From Muribaculaceae bacterium (GTDB taxonomy: Bacteria > Bacteroidota > Bacteroidia > Bacteroidales > Muribaculaceae): a stretch of DNA of 64,000 nt. The stretch is taken from positions 1 to 64,000 of the forward strand of contig VSPG01000005.1 in assembly GCA_009775265.1 (NCBI GenBank), in the 5' to 3' direction. Below, one piece after another: positions 41,476 through 49,722 of this stretch. How positions within the stretch are numbered: position 1 is the stretch's first letter; each line of letters opens with the position of its first letter. The notes below the pieces were generated by a model that saw only the letters and a program-made list of their open reading frames with translations, had not been told where the DNA came from and searched no databases. The position numbers and the translations under genes were made by a program.

Positions 41476-42342
41476 ATGCTTATTCCGTATTATAAATCAG
41501 ATGACCGTGCATTTACCATTTTACACGATGATTGTTTTGATGTGCTCGGGCGCTTCGACTTTAAATTTGACATGATATTTGCCGACCCTCCTTATTTTCT
41601 GTCGAACGGAGGCATAAGCTATCAGGCCGGTAAAATCGTATGTGTGAATAAGGGCGATTGGGATAAGAACGTTATAGATATAAATTCATTCAATAAAAGA
41701 TGGCTTGGTCTTTGCCGCGATAAACTGAAAGAAAATGGAACCATCTGGGTCTCCGGCACGTATCATAATATTTTTTCTGTAGCATCTTCATTGACTGAAT
41801 TAGGCTATAAAATTCTAAATGTGATTACTTGGGCAAAAACAAATCCGCCGCCAAATATATCTTGCCGATATTTTAAGTATTCAACTGAATTTGTAATATG
41901 GGCGCGCAAACAGAAGAAACAGCCTCATTTCTATAATTATGAACTCATGAAGGCCATAAATGATGGCAAGCAGATGACTGATGTGTGGCGTTTTCCGGCT
42001 ATCGGGCGGTGGGAAAAAAGCTGTGGGAAGCATCCTACTCAAAAACCGTTGCCATTGCTTGTTCGTATGATTTTGGCGTCCACCAAGGCCGGGGCTTGGG
42101 TTCTTGACCCTTTTGCCGGTTCGTCGACAACCGGTATCGCTGCAAATTTATGTGGCAGAAGATATTTAGGTATAGAAAAGGAGAAAGAGTATGCGGATTT
42201 GAGCAGGATGCGTCGTCTTGAGCTTGATATGCCGGAAAAAGGGGACTATTACAGGACACGTATAACAGATTTGGCAACTTATATGCCGGACAATGAAATG
42301 AAGGAAAATGCTTCTTTTTATGGCTCGGATCTTCCGTTTTAG
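41476..42342 (+). CDS. dpnA: Second adenine methyltransferase of the cassette (DpnA-like)
   Basis: A 288-residue beta-class N6-adenine methyltransferase: the catalytic motif FADPPYFLSNGG comes early (near residue 35) and the SAM motif WVLDPFAGSSTTGIAA late (near residue 209), after KHPTQKPLPLL. This matches DpnA of Streptococcus, which methylates single-stranded GATC and protects incoming transforming DNA. Gene order here is M-R-A, whereas Streptococcus has M-A-R. Four bases separate it from the nuclease gene. AT-rich like its partners. Confidence 0.88.
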   Translation: MLIPYYKSDDRAFTILHDDCFDVLGRFDFKFDMIFADPPYFLSNGGISYQAGKIVCVNKGDWDKNVIDINSFNKRWLGLCRDKLKENGTIWVSGTYHNIFSVASSLTELGYKILNVITWAKTNPPPNISCRYFKYSTEFVIWARKQKKQPHFYNYELMKAINDGKQMTDVWRFPAIGRWEKSCGKHPTQKPLPLLVRMILASTKAGAWVLDPFAGSSTTGIAANLCGRRYLGIEKEKEYADLSRMRRLELDMPEKGDYYRTRITDLATYMPDNEMKENASFYGSDLPF

Positions 42343-42388
42343 GATTTAATGTCGGCTATATTATTGTCATGCGGGCGTCTTTTTACGA

Positions 42389-42420
42389 TTTGCGCAATTG
42401 GCTGAAAAGTGCTAACTTTG
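42389..42420 (+). promoter_or_regulatory. Promoter of gldE-gldD-PPTase
   Basis: TTTG at 42389-42392, 20-base spacer, TAACTTTG at 42413-42420. The predicted start is near 42427, about 24 bases before the TTG start and about 48 before the alternative ATG. Confidence 0.75.
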
Positions 42421-42450
42421 CCGACATATCATTAACCAACCTGAAAAGTT

Positions 42451-43791
42451 TTGGATATAGAGCCTTTGCCGGCCATGCTGCCGGCCGACCTTTTGCCCTC
42501 AGTATTATGCTCGATGCCCGTATTCAGCGCGGGACAGACCGTGGCGCTCGTCGTGGCGCTGATGTGTCTTGTGGTGTCGGGATTCGTGTCGGGCAGCGAA
42601 ATAGCTTTTTTCTCCCTTACGCCTGCGCAATGTGAAGAACTTGACGATACGCCGCGCGGACCGGCCATAAGGCGTCTGCTCGGCATGCCCGAACGTCTGT
42701 TGGCCACTATTCTTATAGCCAACAATTTGGTGAATGTGACCATTGTCGTGCTCTGCAACTTCGCGCTTGGACCGGTGTTCGGCAGCATGCCTGCGCTGTG
42801 GAGCTTTGTGCTGCAGACGGTGATTCTTACTTTCCTCATCCTGCTGTTCGGCGAGATTCTGCCCAAAATATATGCGAGCAATTACTCCACGCGTTGGGCG
42901 CGTTTCGCCGCTCCCGGCATAAACTTTTTCGAGCGTCTGTTCTCGCCTCTGTCAGGACTGCTGGTGCGCTCGTCGGGAATAGTCAAGCGTGTGGTGAGCA
43001 AACATGCCGACCCTCTTACGGCCGACGAACTTTCGACGGCTCTTGACATCACCGACGTGAAAGCTGCCGACGGCAAGGAAATCCTGCAAGGAATCATAAA
43101 ATTCGGCGACACGGCCGCTTCCGAGATAATGACACCGCGCATCGACATCACCGACATCGACATGGCGCTGACATTCGAGCAGGTGATGAAGGTGGTGGTG
43201 GACAGCGGCTATTCGCGCCTGCCGGTCTACGACGGCACGCAGGACAATATACGCGGCGTGCTGTATTCGCGCGACCTCCTGCCCTATGTGGGGCGCGAGG
43301 CTGAGTGCATAGAGTGGCAGAAACTGCTGCGCGAGCCTTATTTCGTGCCTGAAAGCCGCATGATCGACGACCTTCTCGAGGACTTCCGCAAGCTGAAAAT
43401 ACATATGGCCATAGTGGTGGACGAGTTCGGCGGCACGCAGGGTCTCGTCACGATGGAGGACGTGCTCGAAGAAATCGTGGGCGACATCAACGACGAATAC
43501 GACGAGCCGGACAACACCTACAAGCGCCTTCGCGACAACACTTATGTGTTTGAGGGAAGGACGCTGCTTACCGACTTTTTCCGCATCACGGGTCTTGACG
43601 AGAGCGAGTACGCCGACGTCACGCAGGACGCAGAGACTCTTGCCGGCATGCTGCTGGCCGTTAAGGGCGATTTTCCTAAGGACAAGGAGCCGCTCGTCTA
43701 CGGCCGATGCCGCTTTCTTGTCCTGGATGTGAGCGACCACCGCATCACTCAGGTGCGGGTGAAGGTTATGCCCGAGCTTCAGGAGGAATGA
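42451..43791 (+). CDS. gldE: GldE, CNNM/CBS-domain membrane protein
   Basis: A 446-residue member of the hemolysin C/CorC (CNNM) family and gliding protein GldE. The N-terminal transmembrane domain has helices near residues 30-52 (VALVVALMCLVVSGFVSG), 85-105 and 110-135, with the SGSEIAFFSL and LLFGEILPKIYA family motifs. Two CBS domains follow (SEIMTPRIDITDID near 225 and FGGTQGLVTMEDVLEEIVGDI near 345), then a CorC/HlyC domain. In Flavobacterium GldE works with GldD in gliding and T9SS. The annotated start is TTG, in a plausible position after the promoter; an ATG at 42475 is the alternative. Confidence 0.88.
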   Translation: MDIEPLPAMLPADLLPSVLCSMPVFSAGQTVALVVALMCLVVSGFVSGSEIAFFSLTPAQCEELDDTPRGPAIRRLLGMPERLLATILIANNLVNVTIVVLCNFALGPVFGSMPALWSFVLQTVILTFLILLFGEILPKIYASNYSTRWARFAAPGINFFERLFSPLSGLLVRSSGIVKRVVSKHADPLTADELSTALDITDVKAADGKEILQGIIKFGDTAASEIMTPRIDITDIDMALTFEQVMKVVVDSGYSRLPVYDGTQDNIRGVLYSRDLLPYVGREAECIEWQKLLREPYFVPESRMIDDLLEDFRKLKIHMAIVVDEFGGTQGLVTMEDVLEEIVGDINDEYDEPDNTYKRLRDNTYVFEGRTLLTDFFRITGLDESEYADVTQDAETLAGMLLAVKGDFPKDKEPLVYGRCRFLVLDVSDHRITQVRVKVMPELQEE

Positions 43792-44354
43792 GCCGCATCG
43801 TTTTCTGCATTATTGCGGCCGCAGGAATGCTCTGTTCATGCACAGGAGCCGACGACTCTACCCCGCGCCGCCGCGGCTATCCTCGTCTGCCGCTTTACGA
43901 CAGCTGCTATGCGCGCGTGGATGGCGCGGCGCTGCACCTGGAGGCCAATTGTGGCGCCGATGTGACTACCGACAGTGCCGGCCGCTGGATTACCGTGCGC
44001 TATCCCCTGTATGATGCCGCTCTGTATGTCACAGTCACACCGGCAGCCACTGCCGAAGCATTGCAGGCCGCTATCGACAACCGCCGCGAACGCATCCGGC
44101 TGAATCTCGGCGGCCGTGAGGCCACGACTTCGCACATATCATCCGACGGCGGTTTCGAAGCCGCGCTGGTGGAAGCACCCGGAGCGGGAATGCCGTTGCA
44201 GTTCGTGGCCACCGACGGTTCGGGCTATGTCGTGAGCGGCGCGCTTCAGCTCAATGCAGCTTCCGGCTCCGCCTACGATTCCATACGCCCAGTGGAGGCA
44301 GCATTGCGGCGCGACATCGTCCACACCCTCAGTCGCCTCGGTTTTGATGATTGA
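43788..44354 (+). CDS. gldD: Gliding motility lipoprotein GldD
   Basis: A 188-residue lipoprotein: signal MSRIVFCIIAAAGMLCSC with Cys at residue 18. The mature N-terminus carries the GldD pattern P-R-R-R-G-Y-P-R-L (residues 26-34), and the body has AALYVTVTPAATAEALQAAI and HISSDGGFEAALVEAPGAG, also typical. GldD is essential for gliding in Flavobacterium and is kept in many non-gliding Bacteroidetes, probably as part of the T9SS/envelope apparatus. The ATG overlaps the gldE stop (ATGA). gldE-gldD pairing is conserved in the phylum. Confidence 0.88.
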   Translation: MSRIVFCIIAAAGMLCSCTGADDSTPRRRGYPRLPLYDSCYARVDGAALHLEANCGADVTTDSAGRWITVRYPLYDAALYVTVTPAATAEALQAAIDNRRERIRLNLGGREATTSHISSDGGFEAALVEAPGAGMPLQFVATDGSGYVVSGALQLNAASGSAYDSIRPVEAALRRDIVHTLSRLGFDD

Positions 44355-44910
44355 GAGCAGGACGATAGGCTCCGTGCGGCTGTATATATGTCGCCTTGGC
44401 GATGCGGCATCGCGACGCGATGCCGAGGTGCAGGCCGTTGAGGCGTTGTTGCGCAGGGCATTCGGAGAGAGGTGCGTTCTGTCGCATGACTCAGAGGGTG
44501 CTCCGTTCATAGCAGGTTCTGACGTAAGTATATCCATATCGCATTCGCGCACGCATGCCGCCCTGGCGGTGTGTGGCAGATGCCCGGTGGGTGTCGACAT
44601 AGAGACGCGCCGCCCGCAGCTTGCACGCGTGGCGCCGCGTGTGCTCAGCCCGGCCGAACTCGAGGCTTATGGCGCCGAGCCTGACGGCCTGCTGCGTGCT
44701 TGGACATTGAAAGAGGCTCTGTACAAGGCAGCACTTACACCCGGTGTGGACTTCCGCAACGGCATTGTTTTGCCGCTCGGGGATAAAAAAAACGAAGCCA
44801 CCGTCGCGTCTCCCGCAGGGGGCGCGATGTGCTTCGAAGTACTTGCCTCCGAGGTGTCGGAGGATGGAGCCTTAGGGCTTGTGGTGAGGCGTCAGTCCTT
44901 TGTGCCGTAG
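44347..44910 (+). CDS. Sfp-type 4'-phosphopantetheinyl transferase
   Basis: A 187-residue PPTase that moves phosphopantetheine from CoA to a Ser of an acyl or peptidyl carrier protein. The metal motif CPVGVDIETRRPQLA near residue 82 (G-V-D-I-E) and the second motif WTLKEALYKAAL near residue 119 (W-x-x-K-E-A-x-x-K) are clear. Length is short compared with Sfp (~225), close to AcpS-like fused types. It overlaps the gldD end by 8 bases and its own 3' end overlaps the convergent upp gene by 19 bases. No polyketide or peptide synthase lies nearby, so its client is probably the fatty-acid ACP. Confidence 0.9.
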   Translation: MIESRTIGSVRLYICRLGDAASRRDAEVQAVEALLRRAFGERCVLSHDSEGAPFIAGSDVSISISHSRTHAALAVCGRCPVGVDIETRRPQLARVAPRVLSPAELEAYGAEPDGLLRAWTLKEALYKAALTPGVDFRNGIVLPLGDKKNEATVASPAGGAMCFEVLASEVSEDGALGLVVRRQSFVP

Positions 44911-45545
44911 GCAAGGTCGCCGGCGTCGCCGAGTCCGGGCACGATGTAGCTGTGCTCGTTGATAACGGGATCCACGGCTCCCACCCATATGGATGTCCTG
45001 TCCTGCGGGAAGGTGCGTGCCACGTAGTCCACAGCCACCTGCGACGCGATGACCGATGCCACGTGTATGTGTGCCGGCATGCCTTTTGTGAGCAGGGCGC
45101 GGAAGCTGAGCTCCATCGAGGCGCCTGTCGCGAGCATGGGGTCGCAGAGGATTAGGGTTTTGCCTTCGAGGGAGGGCGATGCGAGATATTCGATGAGGAC
45201 GTCGAAATTTTCTTTCTCCTTATATTTGCGGTAGGCCGATACGAATGCGTTTTCGGCATAGTCGAAATATTTCAGAAAACCCTGGTGGAAAGGCACTCCG
45301 GCGCGGAAGATGGTGGCAAGCACCACTTGCTCGTCGATTACGTCGCATGTGCAGGGAGCAAGGGGGGTGTCCACCTGCACCTGTTTGTAGCGCATCGATT
45401 TGCTGATTTCATAGGCCATGATTTCTCCGGCGCGCTCGAGGTTGCGGCGGAAACGCATAGGGTCGCGTTGCACATTGCTGTCGCGCATCTCCATCATGTA
45501 GCGGCTAAGCAGCGATGGGCGCTCGGCAAAATTAGTTATTTGCAT
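44892..45545 (-). CDS. upp: Uracil phosphoribosyltransferase
   Basis: A 217-residue enzyme that makes UMP from uracil and PRPP (pyrimidine salvage). The PRPP-binding motif LILCDPMLATGASM is near residue 131, the GVPFHQGFL block near 85, and the C-terminal uracil-binding PGLGDAGDLAYGTKD closes the protein. Length and motifs are normal. It stands alone, with a -7 box but no clear -33 element upstream. Confidence 0.95.
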   Translation of the reverse strand: MQITNFAERPSLLSRYMMEMRDSNVQRDPMRFRRNLERAGEIMAYEISKSMRYKQVQVDTPLAPCTCDVIDEQVVLATIFRAGVPFHQGFLKYFDYAENAFVSAYRKYKEKENFDVLIEYLASPSLEGKTLILCDPMLATGASMELSFRALLTKGMPAHIHVASVIASQVAVDYVARTFPQDRTSIWVGAVDPVINEHSYIVPGLGDAGDLAYGTKD

Positions 45546-45582
45546 AAAAAATTATTAGGGCAACCGCTGAATTGCGATTGTG

Positions 45583-45590
45583 CAAAGTTA
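45583..45590 (-). promoter_or_regulatory. -7 box of upp
   Basis: TAACTTTG on the minus strand, 37 bases before the upp ATG. The expected -33 TTTG is not visible at the usual distance. Confidence 0.5.
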
Positions 45591-45645
45591 ATAAAAAATA
45601 TCCATATATCGGGCTGTTGTCGCACGGCGTCCTGTAAAAATCTTT

Positions 45646-45677
45646 TTTGGAAATTCATAGACAAACACTTAACTTTG
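45646..45677 (+). promoter_or_regulatory. Promoter of panB-DUF3822
   Basis: TTTG at 45646-45649, 20-base spacer, TAACTTTG at 45670-45677. The leader to the panB ATG is about 47 bases. Confidence 0.75.
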
Positions 45678-45729
45678 CTGTCCGAAACCTATTATTTTCA
45701 TTCGGTTTATTAATTCTATACAAAATTCG

Positions 45730-46551
45730 ATGTCAACGAATACAACAGACGACAAAAGAAAAGTGACAACCTCGCGCATCACCGAGATGAAGGCGCGCGG
45801 CGAAAAAATAGCGATGCTCACCGCCTACGACTATACCACTGCCAAGCTCATCGACGAGGCCGGCATAGACATGATACTGGTGGGCGATTCCGCATCCAAT
45901 GTGATGGCGGGCAACGCCACCACGCTGCCCATCACGCTTGACCATATGATTTATCATGCGCAGTGCGTGAGCAACGGTGTGTCGCGGGCGCTCGTGGTGT
46001 GCGACATGCCTTTCGGCAGCTATCAGGGCGACTCGCTGGAGGCGTTGCATTCGGCCATACGCATCATGAAGGAGAGCCGTGCCGAGGCTGTGAAAATCGA
46101 AGGAGGCTCGGAGGTGCGCGAAAGTATCGAGCGCATTCTCTCGGCAGGCATCCCCGTGATGGGTCATCTCGGCCTCACGCCGCAGAGTATCAACAAGTTC
46201 GGAACGTACGCCGTGCGCGCAAAAGGCGAGGCCGAGGCAGAAAAACTCATCGAGGACGCCCGCATGCTGGAGAGCATAGGCTGTTTCGCGATTGTGCTGG
46301 AAAAAATACCTGCAGCGCTTGCCGCACGGGTGTCGGCCGAACTGCATGTCCCGACAATAGGCATCGGAGCCGGCTCCGGATGCGACGGCCAGGTGCTGGT
46401 GCTGCACGACATGCTGGGACTGAACAAAGGCTTCTCCCCGAAATTCCTGCGTCGCTATGCCGATCTCGGCTCGGAGGTGAACTCCGCCGTGGGGCGCTAT
46501 ATCGACGATGTGAAAAACGGCGACTTCCCTAACGCCTCGGAACAGTACTGA
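45730..46551 (+). CDS. panB: 3-methyl-2-oxobutanoate hydroxymethyltransferase PanB
   Basis: A 273-residue enzyme of pantothenate synthesis that adds a hydroxymethyl group from 5,10-methylene-THF to ketoisovalerate. Motifs: [20 protein letters not shown] near residue 35, [15 protein letters not shown] near 56 (metal-binding Asp), CDMPFGSYQ near 96, [10 protein letters not shown] near 125 and [19 protein letters not shown] near 215. Full length and intact. Its TGA shares one base with the DUF3822 start (TGATG), so the two genes are probably coupled. panC and panD are not in the window. Confidence 0.96.
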   Translation: MSTNTTDDKRKVTTSRITEMKARGEKIAMLTAYDYTTAKLIDEAGIDMILVGDSASNVMAGNATTLPITLDHMIYHAQCVSNGVSRALVVCDMPFGSYQGDSLEALHSAIRIMKESRAEAVKIEGGSEVRESIERILSAGIPVMGHLGLTPQSINKFGTYAVRAKGEAEAEKLIEDARMLESIGCFAIVLEKIPAALAARVSAELHVPTIGIGAGSGCDGQVLVLHDMLGLNKGFSPKFLRRYADLGSEVNSAVGRYIDDVKNGDFPNASEQY

Positions 46552-47369
46552 TGGCAGACGCAGGCGAAGGACTTTCGGCAGGCGCTGTCGCCAACCCGCG
46601 GCTGTGGCGTCTGGGCATGGAACTCGATATGGACGGAGCCACGCTGGCCGTGGCCGCCGCTTCGTCGGTGGGCGAGGAGGAGATGCTTGTGCGCCGCATC
46701 GGGCTTGCCTCGGGCATAGCCCCGCTCAGGGCGTTGGAAGACGCCGTGTACGACAACCCCATGCTGCTTGCCGATTTCGACCGCACCACCATACTGCTGC
46801 GCACGCCCCGCTTCTCCGTCGTGCCTTCGGAACTTGCCGAAGATGCGGATGCCGTGGCCGATGCGGCAGCTCTTTTATGGACTTCTGCCGATGAGCGCCC
46901 CAGGCTGTTTATCTCTCCCGTAGCCGGCACTGACGCGTCGGTGCTCACGGCCTGCGATGCCGATGTTGCGGCTTTTATCGGCCGTACGTTTGCCGACGCC
47001 AAGGTGGAGCACGCGCTGGTTCCGCTGATGGCCTATTTTGCCGCCAAGGCTCCGCGGTGCGGCAACTCCGCAAAGGTTTTCGCAGTGGTATCGTCGGTCG
47101 GTGCGGACCTGATTGTCTTTGATGAGAACTCGCGGCTGCGTGGCGCTACATCCTATGTCTGCGCGTCGCCCGACGATATGTCTTATTATGCGGCGGCCAT
47201 GGCGCAGGTGTGCGGGGTGGCTTCGCCCGAACTGTCCTTTTATGTGGCGGGAGAGGCCGCCGTGCGCGATTCAGTGATGGATTCGCTTCGCCGTTTTGCC
47301 CCGAACGTCATGCCGTGGGTGATGCCTGCCGGACAGGATGTGCCATTTTCACTTTTAGAGGTTGTTTAA
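46551..47369 (+). CDS. DUF3822 family protein with its 3' end supplied by a MITE-like element
   Basis: A 272-residue protein of the DUF3822 family, whose genes commonly precede rsmD in Bacteroidales. It looks like an actin/ASKHA-like fold protein (strand NPRLWRLGMELD, then TRDRTTILLRTPRFSVVP), function unknown. The final codons GAG-GTT-GTT-TAA lie inside the left inverted repeat of the element at 47358-47575, so the natural C-terminus has been replaced by E-V-V and a stop. Without the element the frame would run on into the region of the rsmD start. It overlaps panB by one base. Confidence 0.75.
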   Translation: MADAGEGLSAGAVANPRLWRLGMELDMDGATLAVAAASSVGEEEMLVRRIGLASGIAPLRALEDAVYDNPMLLADFDRTTILLRTPRFSVVPSELAEDADAVADAAALLWTSADERPRLFISPVAGTDASVLTACDADVAAFIGRTFADAKVEHALVPLMAYFAAKAPRCGNSAKVFAVVSSVGADLIVFDENSRLRGATSYVCASPDDMSYYAAAMAQVCGVASPELSFYVAGEAAVRDSVMDSLRRFAPNVMPWVMPAGQDVPFSLLEVV

Positions 47370-47575
47370 TAATGCTTGTTAATGACAGGGATGCGTCGCT
47401 AATTCCATTGTTTACAACCTTGACAAAAAATTAAAATTACTTCTGCATGGCGTCTTTTATGTCAATGCACATTTACTCGTCGGTCACAATGGAACCCCAT
47501 TGCTCCCTCCTCATAAACTGCACCTTAACATAAAATACACCACCCTGTCGTTAACAATGATTATTAAACAACCTC
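47358..47575. mobile_element. MITE-like element, 218 bp, 33-bp inverted repeats, TTA target duplication
   Basis: The left end 47358-47390 and right end 47543-47575 are inverted repeats agreeing at 30 of 33 positions (both begin GAGGTTGTTTAATAAT from their outer edge). They are flanked by direct TTA repeats at 47355-47357 and 47576-47578. The 152-base interior has no ORF of note, so it cannot encode a transposase. It sits between the DUF3822 gene and rsmD and ends 7 bases before the rsmD ATG. No second copy was seen in the window. Confidence 0.75.
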
Positions 47576-47582
47576 TTATATT

Positions 47583-48128
47583 ATGCGAATAATCCGAGGA
47601 AAATACGGGCGCCGGCGTTTCGATGTGCCCGGCAACATATCGGCCCGCCCTACCACCGATTTTGCGCGCGAGAACATTTTCAACGTTCTCGAAAACATAA
47701 TCGACCTTGAGGGCGTACGCGCTCTCGACCTTTTTGCGGGCACGGGAGCCATGAGTTTCGAGTTTCTGTCGCGCGGTTGTTCCGAGGTCACGGCCGTGGA
47801 GAAAGCCGCCGTGCAGAGTGCGTTCATAAAGCGTGTGGCGCAGCAGCTCGGCGCCGACAATTTCCGTCTCGTGCGTGGCGATGCGCTGCGTTTCATCGAC
47901 AGTTGCACGGCCACGTTCGATGTGGTGTTTGCCGACCCTCCCTACGACATGCCGGGCTTTGCCGAAGTCCCTGCCGCCATTCTCGGCTCGAAGATGCTGC
48001 ACGAGGGCACGATAGTGATAATCGAGCATTCCAAAAAGCACGATTTCTCGCATCTACCGGGTTTTCGCGAACATCGCGCCTACGGCTCTGTCAATTTCTC
48101 CATCTTCGAAAAGCAGCAGCCGCAATAA
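47583..48128 (+). CDS. rsmD: 16S rRNA (guanine966-N2)-methyltransferase RsmD
   Basis: A 181-residue RsmD family methyltransferase acting on 16S rRNA in the small subunit. It opens with the family start MRIIRGKYGRRRFDVP, then RPTTDFARENIFNVL near residue 22, SAM motif I ALDLFAGTGAMSFE near 46 and the catalytic VFADPPYDMP near 117 (DPPY). The C-terminus FSIFEK is typical. It starts 7 bases after the MITE-like element, which has separated it from the DUF3822 gene it normally follows. Confidence 0.92.
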   Translation: MRIIRGKYGRRRFDVPGNISARPTTDFARENIFNVLENIIDLEGVRALDLFAGTGAMSFEFLSRGCSEVTAVEKAAVQSAFIKRVAQQLGADNFRLVRGDALRFIDSCTATFDVVFADPPYDMPGFAEVPAAILGSKMLHEGTIVIIEHSKKHDFSHLPGFREHRAYGSVNFSIFEKQQPQ

Positions 48129-48157
48129 GAAGCCTGCCATTTCGTCATCTATGTAAA

Positions 48158-48288
48158 AGAGCCGCCGCGATGCGGCTCTGCCTTTTTGGAAGGACTGTAA
48201 AAACCCCGGGCTGCGACCGCTATGCGGTCATTGCCCGAGGCTAACATTTAGACTTGCCGCTGACGCGGCTGCCGGGCGCTCTGCGCCC
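48158..48288 (+). repeat. Compound-hairpin REP-like repeat, copy E
   Basis: Same orientation as copy D. It starts with an 8-bp hairpin AGAGCCGC/GCGGCTCT (48158-48165 and 48172-48179) followed by a T-run, which may serve as the rsmD terminator. The long hairpin has arms 48204-48211 and 48233-48240 (7 of 8 pairs) around GACCGC-TAT-GCGGTC, then GCCGC-TGAC-GCGGC and GGGCGC-TCT-GCGCCC ending at 48288. Another short GCCGC/GCGGC hairpin lies near 48319-48332. The repeat fills most of the convergent gap 48129-48351. Confidence 0.85.
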
Positions 48289-48351
48289 AATTTTATGGAA
48301 TATAAAAACGTGTGTGACGCCGCGATGCGGCTCTTTTGCATAGATGGCGGT

Positions 48352-49575
48352 TTACTCCTCGTTTTCCTCGTCGTATTTCTGGTAGAGGAAATCGTTGTAG
48401 GGGAAGCGCGATAGGTGCACCTCGCGGGCGCGGTCGTAGATTTTTGTCTTCAGTTCGTCGATGTTGATGCCTTTTTTCGCCGATATGAACACGCAGTTGT
48501 CGCCCATGCGTGCCATCCACGAGGCTTTCAGTTCGTCGAGCGGAATATTCTCGCGTGTGCGTGGTGTCAGGTCGTCTTCGTCCTTAGGCACGTGGCTGAA
48601 TGCGTCCACTTTGTTGAAAACCATTATCATGGGCTTGTCCGCGCCGTCGCACAGCTCGCTCAGGGTTTTGTTCACGACTTCGATCTGGTCTTCAAAATTT
48701 GGGTGCGATATATCCACGACGTGTACCAGAACGTCGGCGTCGCGCACTTCGTCGAGTGTGCTCTTGAACGATTCCACAAGGTGGGTGGGGAGTTTGCGTA
48801 TGAACCCGACGGTGTCGGTGAGCAGGAAAGGCAGGTTCTCTATGGTGACTTTGCGCACGGTGGTGTCGAGTGTAGCGAAAAGTTTGTTTTCGGCGAACAC
48901 ATCGCTTTTGCTCAGCACGTTCATGAGCGTGCTTTTGCCCACGTTGGTGTAGCCCACGAGAGCCACGCGGGTGAGTTTGCCGCGGTTTTTGCGCTGTATG
49001 CTTTTCTGCTTGTCGATGGATGTGAGTTCTTCTTTCAGACGGCTTATCTTGTCGAGGATTATGCGTCGGTCGGTCTCTATCTGTGTTTCGCCCGGGCCGC
49101 GCATGCCGATGCCGCCGCGCTGTCGCTCGAGGTGGGTCCACATGCGTGTAAGGCGCGGCAGCAGATACTGGTACTGAGCCAGTTCCACCTGGGTCTTGGC
49201 GATGGCTGTCTGCGCGCGTTTCGCGAAGATGTCGAGGATGAGGCTCGAGCGGTCGAGGATTTTCACCTGCAGCTCGCGCTCGATGTTGCTCACCTGTTTG
49301 GTGGACAGGTCGTCGTCGAAAATCACCATGCCCACGTCGTTGGCCTCGGCGTAGGCTTTTATTTCCTCGAGTTTTCCTTTGCCCACGAATGTGCGCGGGT
49401 TGGGGTAATCGAGTTTCTGCGTGAAGCGCGCTATGGTGTGTGCCCCCGCCGTGTCGGCCAGAAAAGCCAGTTCGTCGAGGTATTCCTGCACGCGTGCCTC
49501 GCCCTGCTGCGGCGTTATCAGGCCCACGAGCACGGCTCTTTCGGTGGTTTCTTTGCTGATTACAAATTCTTTCAT
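48352..49575 (-). CDS. hflX: GTPase HflX
   Basis: A 407-residue ribosome-associated GTPase that splits stalled 70S ribosomes. It has an N-terminal HflX domain with LVGLITP and Y-P-N-P-R-T-F-V-G-K-G-K, a coiled-coil linker (GPGETQIETDRRIILDKISRL near residue 160) and the G domain: G1 VGYTNVGKSTLMN near 205, G3 DTVGFIRKLP near 252 and G4 FNKVDAF near 320. Full length. A -7 box lies five bases before the ATG. The plus strand opposite it is open over a long distance, which is a shadow. Confidence 0.95.
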   Translation of the reverse strand: MKEFVISKETTERAVLVGLITPQQGEARVQEYLDELAFLADTAGAHTIARFTQKLDYPNPRTFVGKGKLEEIKAYAEANDVGMVIFDDDLSTKQVSNIERELQVKILDRSSLILDIFAKRAQTAIAKTQVELAQYQYLLPRLTRMWTHLERQRGGIGMRGPGETQIETDRRIILDKISRLKEELTSIDKQKSIQRKNRGKLTRVALVGYTNVGKSTLMNVLSKSDVFAENKLFATLDTTVRKVTIENLPFLLTDTVGFIRKLPTHLVESFKSTLDEVRDADVLVHVVDISHPNFEDQIEVVNKTLSELCDGADKPMIMVFNKVDAFSHVPKDEDDLTPRTRENIPLDELKASWMARMGDNCVFISAKKGINIDELKTKIYDRAREVHLSRFPYNDFLYQKYDEENEE

Positions 49576-49579
49576 GTCA

Positions 49580-49587
49580 CAAAATTA
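49580..49587 (-). promoter_or_regulatory. -7 box of hflX
   Basis: TAATTTTG on the minus strand, ending five bases before the hflX ATG, the same spacing as at neuC and the dpnM-like gene. No good -33 TTTG was found at 19-21 bases, so support is partial. Confidence 0.45.
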
Positions 49588-49722
49588 ACAATTTTGTCCG
49601 TGTTTTTGCATTCCGCCGATGAAAAAAGTTGGTTTGGCGGATTCTGTGCGACATGCGCGCCCCTGTACGATTACGGAACAATTTGCAGCGGAGGCGGTTT
49701 ATATACTATATACCCATCGGTT

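Noticed and set aside
42369..42635. 88-codon ORF overlapping the start of gldE
   Set aside because: It begins upstream of the promoter boxes, overlaps the GldE membrane region in another frame and has no recognisable content.
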